A stretch of 23,328 bases of DNA from an uncultured Collinsella sp. GTDB lineage: Bacteria; Actinomycetota; Coriobacteriia; Coriobacteriales; Coriobacteriaceae. This document shows, piece after piece, positions 15,668 to 21,335 of the stretch. The notes beneath the pieces are model-generated. The model was not told the DNA's origin and did no database searches. It worked only from the letters and a program-made list of their open reading frames with translations. Made by a program: the position numbers and the translations under genes. How positions within the stretch are numbered: the stretch's first letter is position 1; every line of letters starts with the position of its first letter. The stretch covers positions 1 through 23,328 of the forward strand of contig CAADTZ010000018.1 in the NCBI GenBank assembly GCA_900752015.1. The letters are read 5' to 3'.

Positions 15668-16651
15668 CTAGTCTCCCGAGGCCTGATTGCGACCGGTGGC
15701 GTAGTCGATCTGCACATGCGGCTGCAGGTTGTAGCAATATACGTGGAAACAGAGGGTCTTGCCGTGGTCCTCGACCGATTGCGCCTCAAGGCGTACGCCA
15801 CGGCAGACAAGGTCCTCTTCGTTATACATGGGCGTGACGCGATAGAGCACATGGTTACCCGTATCGCGAATATAGTTGAGAATCTGCTCTTCAAACGGTA
15901 GCATGCCCGTCTCGTTGAGATAGCGCGTGCCGGTGAGGAGATTCTTGCGGTTGGCGTTTTCGCCGCAGAGCGACCAAGCGATAAGGTGGCAGCGGTTGTA
16001 GAGACTCTGGCCCGGAATAAAGTCGTAGCGCTGTTGGTGCCATCCGGCGGGGTGGATACGCGAGATATCGCCGCGCTTGCCCTGACCGAGCGATTCGGGG
16101 CCCACGCAGGCGAGCGCTTTACGGGTGCGGCCCAAGCTGTCGAGCTTGGAGAACTTCTTAAAGCAGCCCTCTTCTGTAGCGCGCTCGTATTCATCGAGTG
16201 TGAATGACGGCGTGCCGAGCGCGTGCGTGCTGTCGGCGCGAAGGGCAACATAGGGATTGCCGGCGTAGTCGGGAATGCTGCTGAGATATACGCCGCGGGC
16301 GCGGTCGAGATCGGGGTTTTCGACCTCGTCGATGGGGGTAGCGGTACTGTCGGCGGAGCCGTCGTCACCGGTGTCGGTTGCGGCGGAATCGGAGCCATCG
16401 CCAGAGACTTGGCTATTTTGAGAGTCCGAGGAGCTCGCTGTTCCCGATTCGAGTCGGGCAACCAGGTCTGCCTCGTCGTCGGTGCGGCTGGGATTCTCGT
16501 TTTGTTTTTCGGCTAGAGCCGCCGCCTGTTCATCGCTTTGCGGCGACAACAGCTTGGGCGCTCCGTCGAGCGATTCCGTAAACAGTGCAAACCCCAGCAC
16601 CACGGCGGTGCCGATGGAAAGTACTTGCTTGTAGGTGGACTTGCGCGACAT
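15668..16651 (-). CDS. Membrane-anchored or secreted DNA/RNA non-specific endonuclease
   Basis: A 327-residue nuclease of the beta-beta-alpha-metal (Endonuclease_NS/EndA-like) family, which cuts DNA and often RNA outside the cell. An N-terminal hydrophobic segment (about 9-26) is a signal or uncleaved anchor. Residues about 38-115 are a Ser/Asp/Gly-rich, acidic linker. The nuclease domain follows, with the catalytic motif Y-N-R-C-H-L (218-223; the family form is D/N-R-G/C-H) and metal-binding Asn in G-E-N-A-N-R-K-N-L. The block N-H-V-L-Y-R-V-T-P and the end I-D-Y-A-T-G are typical of this subgroup. AGGAG precedes the ATG at 16651. Possible roles are nutrient gain from DNA, DNA uptake or competition; no competence genes are seen here. 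Confidence 0.92.
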   Translation of the reverse strand: MSRKSTYKQVLSIGTAVVLGFALFTESLDGAPKLLSPQSDEQAAALAEKQNENPSRTDDEADLVARLESGTASSSDSQNSQVSGDGSDSAATDTGDDGSADSTATPIDEVENPDLDRARGVYLSSIPDYAGNPYVALRADSTHALGTPSFTLDEYERATEEGCFKKFSKLDSLGRTRKALACVGPESLGQGKRGDISRIHPAGWHQQRYDFIPGQSLYNRCHLIAWSLCGENANRKNLLTGTRYLNETGMLPFEEQILNYIRDTGNHVLYRVTPMYNEEDLVCRGVRLEAQSVEDHGKTLCFHVYCYNLQPHVQIDYATGRNQASGD

Positions 16652-16683
16652 GGAGACTCCTGGACGGACAGTTGGGGCCTACC

Positions 16684-16692
16684 AGTCTAGCA
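16684..16692 (-). promoter_or_regulatory. Candidate extended -10 of the nuclease gene
   Basis: On the minus strand this reads TGCTAGACT, an extended -10 form similar to the one before hpt, 32 bases before the start codon. Confidence 0.3.
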
Positions 16693-16825
16693 GGTGCCGC
16701 CCATGGACGTTTGCTCGGTCGAATGCGTAAGATGTGAGGCAAGCGATACTGATGAGGTTGTACCGTATAGGCCGGGAAGGCGACAAGCTTTTTTCTGCTG
16801 AGAACAATGCGAGAGAGAAGGCCCC

Positions 16826-17692
16826 ATGTCCGACATTATCCGTATAAGCGACGCGCGGCTCGAGGAGCTTATCGCCGAGGATGTCCCCTATATCGATATC
16901 ACGACGCATATCTTGGGAATCGGTGAGGCACTCGGTGCGATGGAGTATTATACGCGCGAGAACTGCGTGCTTTGTTGCACGGAGGAGGTTGCGCGTATGG
17001 CCACTATGCTGAACCTGACGGTCGAGTGGTTTGAGCCCTCGGGAGCCAAGGTTGAAGCCGGGCAATCTTTTATGCGTGTACGCGGTTCGGCTGCCAATTT
17101 GCATCTGCTATGGAAAGTCGGCCTAAATATATTCGACCACTACTCGGCCGTGGCAACCAAGACGCGCAAAATGGTCGACGCTGCGCATGCGGCCAATCCC
17201 ATGTGCGAGGTGCTGACGACGCGAAAGAGTACGCCGGGTAATAGGGATCTGCTGACCAAGGCGATCGTTACGGGCGGAGCGTTTCCGCATCGCATGGGCC
17301 TTTCCGAGACCGTGTTGGTGTTCGACAACCATACCAGGTATATGACAGCGCCTTCTGGGGCGACGGGACTCGATGCGTTTATTGAGCTTCTGCCCCAGAT
17401 TCGTCGACGCTGCATCGAGAAAAAGTTGTTTGTCGAGGCGGGTGCCGATGATGCCTGCAGGCTGGTGAAGGCGGGCGTCGACGGTATTCAGTTCGACAAA
17501 GTGTCGGTTGCCGAGCTGGGTTCGCTTGTCGAGGAGCTGCATGGAATCGATCCCCATGTGGCCCTAGTTGCGGCGGGAGGGATTCGCCCCGACAACGCTG
17601 CCGAGTACGCGTCGACTGGCGTTGATGGCCTCGTGACCACGTCCTGCTACACGGCGAATCCCGTCGATATGAGCGTCAAGATGTTCGCCTAG
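16826..17692 (+). CDS. NadC-family phosphoribosyltransferase, ModD-like
   Basis: A 288-residue homolog of quinolinate phosphoribosyltransferase. The start, L-E-E-L-I-A-E-D-V-P-Y-I-D-I-T-T, and the G-L-S-E-T-V-L-V-F-D-N-H block fit ModD, a NadC paralog often found with molybdate transport genes, better than true NadC. Active-site blocks T-T-R-K-S-T-P-G-N-R and F-P-H-R-M are kept. NadC itself makes nicotinate mononucleotide from quinolinate and PRPP; the ModD reaction is not established. No nadA, nadB or mod genes are in view. The ATG at 16826 follows GAGAAGG. The gene is divergent from the nuclease and convergent with a larE-like gene. Confidence 0.85.
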   Translation: MSDIIRISDARLEELIAEDVPYIDITTHILGIGEALGAMEYYTRENCVLCCTEEVARMATMLNLTVEWFEPSGAKVEAGQSFMRVRGSAANLHLLWKVGLNIFDHYSAVATKTRKMVDAAHAANPMCEVLTTRKSTPGNRDLLTKAIVTGGAFPHRMGLSETVLVFDNHTRYMTAPSGATGLDAFIELLPQIRRRCIEKKLFVEAGADDACRLVKAGVDGIQFDKVSVAELGSLVEELHGIDPHVALVAAGGIRPDNAAEYASTGVDGLVTTSCYTANPVDMSVKMFA

Positions 17693-17701
17693 CGCGTCGC
17701 C

Positions 17702-17725
17702 GCGCGTTTGCCCGGGCAAACGCGC
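17702..17725. terminator. Perfect 24-bp palindrome after the modD-like gene
   Basis: GCGCGTTTGCCC (17702-17713) is followed at once by its inverse (17714-17725), nine bases after the stop codon. The position suggests a terminator, but there is no direct T run; T-rich sequence appears only about 15 bases later. Confidence 0.5.
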
Positions 17726-17748
17726 TCAATAATAAAACCGTTTCTTTC

Positions 17749-17772
17749 TTTTGCGGGCCCATGCTCGCAAAA
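17749..17772. repeat. Short inverted repeat TTTTGCG/CGCAAAA
   Basis: TTTTGCG (17749-17755) pairs with CGCAAAA (17766-17772) around ten bases. It adjoins the larger palindrome at 17776 and may be part of the same element or a weak terminator. Confidence 0.45.
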
Positions 17773-17775
17773 CGC

Positions 17776-17842
17776 AGTTGCGGTGGAATAGTTCCTGTTG
17801 GGGCCTGATAGGCCGCAAAACAGGAACTATTCCACCGCAACT
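17776..17842. repeat. 67-bp palindrome with perfect 24-bp arms
   Basis: Arms 17776-17799 and 17819-17842 are exact inverses over 24 bp. A second hairpin, GGCCT/AGGCC around GAT, sits in the centre (17802-17814). It lies between the convergent modD-like and larE-like genes and ends 15 bp before the larE stop. It could end transcription, but it lacks T runs and its size and nested form resemble the element at 10653-10789. Confidence 0.8.
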
Positions 17843-17856
17843 TATCGGGATGCGGG

Positions 17857-18735
17857 TTACTGGTTCATGTTGCCGTGGATGTAGGGAGTGACCTCGGGGA
17901 AGATATGGCCGCAGCCCAGCTTGCGCAACGCAGACTCGATAGCGGCGGGCAGCGGGGTCTTGCCCCTGTCGTCGACGTCGGCACCGCCGAGGGCGGCAAT
18001 CTTGGCGACATCTGCGGGGGCGGCTTCGATATGCATGCAGCCGCCGATCAAGCGCGCGCGTACCTGTGCCAGGTCAAGATCGTGCAGGTAATCCTCGCAG
18101 GCGCGGATTAAATCGACCTTCTCGCGCGTAAGCTCCTCGCCCGTGGGGACGCGGGTGGCAAGGCAGGCTCCCGCTGGCAGGTTCCAAACGGGATAGCCCC
18201 ATGTGCGCAGCAGCTCGCGCTCTTCGTCCTTGGTAAAGCCGACCTCCATAAGAGGGGAACGTACGCCGAGCTCTTTTGCCGCGCGCATACCAGGGCGGTA
18301 GTCGCCGCGATCACTTGCGTTACTGCCATCGATGACGGTGGGAAAGCCGAGCGACTTGGCGTGGTTGACGATCGCGGTAAAGCCGGCGTGCTTGCAGTGA
18401 TAGCAGCGATTAGCGTCGTTACAGGCTACTTGGGGGAGCTGCAACTGATCGACCGAAAGATTGAGCACGGGGAGCTTAAAATGCGGTCCCTCATTGGTTT
18501 GCCCGTCAACGGATCGCTCAAACGAGATCTGTTCGGGTGTACCGATGAGCGGCGTGGTGAGGTGAACGAGAAGCGTACTGGCAGGCATGATGCGGGCGCA
18601 GACCGCGGCCAAAAAGCTGCTGTCGATGCCACCGGAAAAGCCGATGGCGACGCGTCCGTATGCCAAAAGCAGCTGCTCGAGCGTCGCGAGTTTGTCCTGA
18701 AGCTCCTCTGCAGGTGCAGTAGTGTCTGAAAGCAT
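17857..18735 (-). CDS. larE: LarE-like ATP-dependent sacrificial sulfur transferase
   Basis: A 292-residue PP-loop protein. In known systems LarE adenylates a pyridinium dicarboxylate nucleotide made by LarB and gives sulfur to it, on the way to the nickel-pincer cofactor of LarA-type racemases. The ATP motif S-G-G-I-D-S-S is at 34-40. The D-G-S-N-A-S-D-R-G-D-Y-R-P-G block (137-150) is typical of LarE. Cys192 in A-C-L-A-T-R aligns with the sacrificial Cys176 of Lactobacillus plantarum LarE. An extra C-Y-H-C pair (112-115) recalls forms with several cysteines. No larA, larB or larC lies in the window, so the partner genes must be elsewhere if the role holds. AAGGA precedes the ATG. Confidence 0.87.
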   Translation of the reverse strand: MLSDTTAPAEELQDKLATLEQLLLAYGRVAIGFSGGIDSSFLAAVCARIMPASTLLVHLTTPLIGTPEQISFERSVDGQTNEGPHFKLPVLNLSVDQLQLPQVACNDANRCYHCKHAGFTAIVNHAKSLGFPTVIDGSNASDRGDYRPGMRAAKELGVRSPLMEVGFTKDEERELLRTWGYPVWNLPAGACLATRVPTGEELTREKVDLIRACEDYLHDLDLAQVRARLIGGCMHIEAAPADVAKIAALGGADVDDRGKTPLPAAIESALRKLGCGHIFPEVTPYIHGNMNQ

Positions 18736-18769
18736 GAAACGATCCTTACCATTGAGTACTCGGTCGAAA

Positions 18770-18797
18770 ACTATAATCCTACCGAGCTGCTTGTCAT
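18770..18797 (-). promoter_or_regulatory. Candidate promoter of the larE-like gene
   Basis: On the minus strand ATGACA (18797-18792) and TATAGT (18775-18770) stand 16 bp apart, each five of six to consensus, 34 bases before the start codon. Confidence 0.55.
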
Positions 18798-18832
18798 AAG
18801 ACTTCCGCTTATGTAACGAAAGTGCAATATGC

Positions 18833-18847
18833 TATATACGTTATATA
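18833..18847. promoter_or_regulatory. TATATA-CGT-TATATA repeat in the larE/HAD divergent spacer
   Basis: Two TATATA hexamers (18833-18838 and 18842-18847) flank CGT. It lies between the divergent genes, where an AT-rich promoter or operator would be expected. A -10 for the HAD gene may be TAGAGT at 18866-18871, but no clear -35 is seen. Confidence 0.25.
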
Positions 18848-18902
18848 CAAGTTTGTAAAGTGCGCTAGAGTGGCAGTAATGCAATCCGGTGAGGGGATCG
18901 AT

Positions 18903-19553
18903 ATGATCAAGGCTGTAATTTTTGACATGGACGGAACGTTGGTCGATACCGAGCGTTTGGGCATCAAGGCATGGAAGGCGGGCGCCGCCGAGCTGGGGGT
19001 CGCGATCGATGAAGCGCTGATCCATCAGTTTATCGGTCGCACGCTGTCCGATGTCATGGACATCCTTGATAAGCATTACGGTAGCCACGAAACCACCGAG
19101 GCGATCTATGTCCGCCACAAGGAGATTCGCGACGAGATGGTCAAGACCGATTTGGAGCTTAAGGCCGGTGCCGCCGAGTGCATAGACGAGCTGTTGGCTG
19201 CGGGCTATCACGTGGGTCTAGCGACGTCGTCGCGCTTCGCTACGGCCGAGCGCAACCTTAAGATGGTCGGTCTTTTTGACAAGTTTGAGACGGTGACCTG
19301 CGGCGACGACGTTGTGCACGGCAAGCCCGACCCCGAGATGTATCTGCTTGCCTGTGAGCGCGCGGGCTTTGCTCCCGAGGAATGCGCCGTGGTCGAGGAT
19401 TCACGCAACGGCTGCGTCTCGGGTATAACGGCCGGTTGCCACGTCTTTGCCGTCCCCGATATCGTGCCGTTGCCGCAGGACGTGGTGGATGGCTGCGAGG
19501 CCGTGCTCGATACGTTGTTCGATCTGACGGCGGCGGTCAAGGCCGTGCGCTAG
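18903..19553 (+). CDS. HAD-superfamily hydrolase, beta-phosphoglucomutase-like
   Basis: A 216-residue subfamily IA HAD enzyme of the cytoplasm. Motif I is D-M-D-G-T (8-12), with Asp8 the nucleophile and Asp10 the acid/base. A helical cap follows, then motif II A-T-S-S, motif III lysine in G-K-P-D-P-E-M-Y, and motif IV V-V-E-D-S-R-N-G. The K-P-D-P and E-D-S-x-N-G forms are shared by beta-phosphoglucomutase and sugar-phosphate phosphatases, so a small sugar phosphate is the likely substrate; which one is unknown. I chose the ATG at 18903 because the fold begins there; the open frame back to 18822 runs through promoter-like AT-rich sequence. Confidence 0.92.
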   Translation: MIKAVIFDMDGTLVDTERLGIKAWKAGAAELGVAIDEALIHQFIGRTLSDVMDILDKHYGSHETTEAIYVRHKEIRDEMVKTDLELKAGAAECIDELLAAGYHVGLATSSRFATAERNLKMVGLFDKFETVTCGDDVVHGKPDPEMYLLACERAGFAPEECAVVEDSRNGCVSGITAGCHVFAVPDIVPLPQDVVDGCEAVLDTLFDLTAAVKAVR

Positions 19554-19591
19554 ACAGCTGCGGCGTTGAAACGGGCAATTGCCCACATTTA

Positions 19592-19641
19592 CGCTTAAGC
19601 AAAAGAGGTCCGGCAATGGTCGGGCCTCTTTTGCTTAAGCG
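19592..19641. terminator. Bidirectional terminator between HAD and lacI-type genes
   Basis: CGCTTAAGCAAAAGAGG (19592-19608) and its exact 17-bp inverse (19625-19641) form a long stem, with an inner CCG/CGG. A TTTT tract lies within the arms on each strand. It sits between convergent genes. Confidence 0.75.
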
Positions 19642-19664
19642 GCGTTAGCATACTGGCCGACGTG

Positions 19665-20777
19665 CTATAGATACGCGCCGAGGTTGATGGCGGTGGCTTC
19701 GGCTTGGCTGCTCGCCTGGGTACTGGCGCGCTCCAAGAGGAACGGCCGCACGAGTTCCTGACGGTTGATGTCCTCGGCGGCTGTGACCTCGGTGACGGTG
19801 CGCGCGGCGGTGCCGATACGGACGCGTTTGGTCTTGGCGGCGGGCTTGTTCTCGATTTGTTCCATGAGCAGCTGGACGCCCTTGCGGCCAATCTCGTAGC
19901 CCGGGGGTGCTACGGTGGTGAGTGGTACCGCGCCGCTCCATGCGAGTGGGTTGCCGTCGCAGCCGGCCACGCGAACCTGCTCGGGGACGGAGATGCCTTT
20001 GTCGGTCAACGCCGAGATAACGCCCGAGGCCAATACATCGGTAAGGCCGATGACAAAATCGGGACGCTCGTCGGCAGGGCGCTCGGCAATCTGAGCGCCG
20101 ATGCTGTAGCCGTCGACTGCGGTATTCCACTCTCCGGCGTCAATAACCTCAATTTTGATATCGGGATGCAGGGCGAGGGCCTTGTGGACGCCAAGTACGC
20201 GCAGGGTGAGCTGCATAAATGCTGCTCGGCCGACGACGACAATATGGTGTGCGCCGCGGGCGATGGCGAGCTCGGCGATAATACGCCCCTGTGCCTCGTT
20301 ATCGGCGGCAACGTAGTAACCGGGCTCGGAACAGTGGATGTCCAGGTGGACGATTGGCACGGGCATCTTGGTCATTGCGGGGTGCCAGTCGGGGGACGCC
20401 ATGGGCTGAACCATGACGCCGGACATCTGGGTGCCCATAAAGTAGCGCAGGTAATGGTCCTCGAGAATATCGTCGTTATCGGCGTTGGCGATGAGCAGGT
20501 CGTAGCCGTGCTTGCGGGCCTCGTTATGGGCGCCGCTGGCAATTTGGAGCGAGAAGCCATGGTCGAGACGGGGGAGCACCAGGCCAAAGGACTTGGTGGC
20601 GCCGCCCGCGAGCTGGCGAGCGCTTTGGTTGGGCAGGTAGCCAAGGCGATTGATGGTCTCGTTGATGAGTTTGAGAGTCTCGGGGCGCAGCTTTTCGGGA
20701 TGGTTGAGCGCGTTGGAAACCGTGCCCAGCGAGACCCCTGCCTCGCGCGCGACATCGCTGATTTTTACCTTTGCCAT
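19665..20777 (-). CDS. LacI-family transcriptional regulator
   Basis: A 370-residue DNA-binding repressor or activator. The N-terminal helix-turn-helix reads I-S-D-V-A-R-E-A-G-V-S-L-G-T-V-S-N-A-L-N (about 6-25), then a hinge with Y-L-P-N-Q-S-A-R-Q-L (about 48-57). The rest is a periplasmic-binding-protein-like effector domain that usually binds a sugar, ending with the V-R-I-G-T block. The C-terminus is about 30 residues longer than a minimal LacI protein, rich in Ala, Ser and Gln. Start at 20777 follows AAAGGGG; 22 residues of open frame upstream overlap the promoter and operator. No sugar transport or enzyme operon is adjacent, so targets are unknown; a possible own-operator lies at 20788-20801. 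Confidence 0.93.
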   Translation of the reverse strand: MAKVKISDVAREAGVSLGTVSNALNHPEKLRPETLKLINETINRLGYLPNQSARQLAGGATKSFGLVLPRLDHGFSLQIASGAHNEARKHGYDLLIANADNDDILEDHYLRYFMGTQMSGVMVQPMASPDWHPAMTKMPVPIVHLDIHCSEPGYYVAADNEAQGRIIAELAIARGAHHIVVVGRAAFMQLTLRVLGVHKALALHPDIKIEVIDAGEWNTAVDGYSIGAQIAERPADERPDFVIGLTDVLASGVISALTDKGISVPEQVRVAGCDGNPLAWSGAVPLTTVAPPGYEIGRKGVQLLMEQIENKPAAKTKRVRIGTAARTVTEVTAAEDINRQELVRPFLLERASTQASSQAEATAINLGAYL

Positions 20778-20787
20778 AGCGGCCCCT

Positions 20788-20801
20788 TTGATGCGTTTCA
20801 A
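20788..20801. promoter_or_regulatory. Candidate LacI-type operator (autoregulation)
   Basis: TTGATGCGTTTCAA has TTGA/TCAA ends and a central CG, the pattern of LacI-family operators, with five of seven half-site positions matched. It lies between the lacI -10 box and ribosome site, suiting autorepression. Confidence 0.5.
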
Positions 20802-20812
20802 GTACGAGTCAG

Positions 20813-20843
20813 ATTGTAGCATCGCCCGTTTCCAGGGTGTCAA
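20813..20843 (-). promoter_or_regulatory. Promoter of the lacI-type gene
   Basis: On the minus strand there is a perfect TTGACA (20843-20838) and TGCTACAAT, an extended -10 whose hexamer is 20818-20813. The spacer is 19 bp, long but tolerable with the TG extension. Confidence 0.65.
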
Positions 20844-20882
20844 AACCTACCAATTAGGGACAGGTTTATTTTGGCAGGTTTT
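20842..20882. repeat. Decayed palindromic element with GGGACAG core
   Basis: AAAACCT (20842-20848) and AGGTTTT (20876-20882) are inverse ends. Inside, AATTAGGGACAG (20852-20863) matches the arm of the palindrome at 6725-6784 at 11 of 12 positions in inverse orientation. It overlaps the lacI -35. Confidence 0.45.
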
Positions 20883-20911
20883 ATCTGGGCAAACACCGTT
20901 GCCAGCGCGAT

Positions 20912-20945
20912 CACCACGAAGGTGCCTGTCTCCATTGTGGTGGTT
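20912..20945. repeat. Imperfect copy of the CACCAC/GTGGTG palindrome
   Basis: CACCACGA and TTGTGGTG flank GGTGCCTGTCTCC, a near copy of the intact element at 21130-21182 with one arm mismatch and a shortened left arm. Confidence 0.65.
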
Positions 20946-20966
20946 TGAGCTGCCCGGGCCTTCAAT

Positions 20967-21104
20967 TGTCTCGATCTGTAACATCTGGACGGCAAAACCG
21001 GCTCTATCTGTTACAGATCGAGACATAGTGCACGGGCTGAACCGTAATGTCTCGATCTGTAACACTAAGCCGGCTTCCGGAGCCCCAGATGTTACAGATC
21101 GAGA
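20967..21104. repeat. Four-copy alternating repeat TGTCTCGATCTGTAACA
   Basis: The 17-bp unit occurs at 20967-20983 (plus), 21009-21025 (minus), 21048-21064 (plus) and 21090-21104 (minus, last two bases diverged). The alternating orientation gives two hairpins side by side, each with a 25-base centre rich in GC. Not a CRISPR: orientation alternates and there is no constant spacer. It is part of the 558-bp spacer between lacI and glmS, which holds no gene that I support. Confidence 0.85.
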
Positions 21105-21129
21105 TCATTCGCCGGGACAGAGCGCCGCC

Positions 21130-21182
21130 CCGGTCCAAACCACCACAAAGGTGCCTGTCCCCATTGTGGTGGTTTGGACCGG
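21130..21182. repeat. 53-bp palindrome with 19-bp arms and CCTGTCCCC loop
   Basis: CCGGTCCAAACCACCACAA (21130-21148) and its exact inverse (21164-21182) flank a 15-base loop that carries GTGCCTGTCCCC. No T run follows, so it is not a normal terminator. Same family as 20912-20945. Confidence 0.85.
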
Positions 21183-21201
21183 CTGGACGTGTGTGCATCG
21201 G

Positions 21202-21225
21202 GTGGTATCTAAGTTGAGATACCAC
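21202..21225. promoter_or_regulatory. Candidate operator upstream of glmS (GTGGTATCT inverted repeat)
   Basis: GTGGTATCT (21202-21210) and AGATACCAC (21217-21225) form a perfect 9-bp inverted repeat around AAGTTG, and CTGGTATATC follows at 21229-21238. TGGTAT half-sites resemble those of GntR/HutC-type amino-sugar regulators, which often control glmS or nag genes. This link is inference. Confidence 0.45.
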
Positions 21226-21255
21226 TTCTGGTATATCAGCTTGCGTTTGCGTGAG

Positions 21256-21261
21256 TACAAT
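21256..21261 (+). promoter_or_regulatory. Candidate -10 box of glmS
   Basis: TACAAT lies within a small palindrome GAGTA-CAA-TACTC (21253-21265), 74 bases before the start codon. No clear -35. GACGT-TAT-ACGTC (21268-21280) lies just after it, perhaps at the start of the transcript. Confidence 0.4.
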
Positions 21262-21335
21262 ACTCGGACGTTATACGTCTCAGCGCCCCCTGTGCGTGGA
21301 CGTTTTGCAGTCATGCGGACGAAGGGATTTATCCT

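Noticed and set aside
18822..18902. N-terminal extension of the HAD protein
   Set aside because: The open frame passes through AT-rich promoter-like sequence and adds residues unrelated to the HAD fold; the ATG at 18903 begins exactly at the first strand.
20967..21104. Possible CRISPR array
   Set aside because: Units alternate in orientation, spacing is uneven, the repeat is 17 bp and there are no cas genes.
21183..21335. glmS ribozyme
   Set aside because: The leader is short and lacks the recognisable core and double-pseudoknot layout; the inverted repeats here are upstream of or near the promoter.
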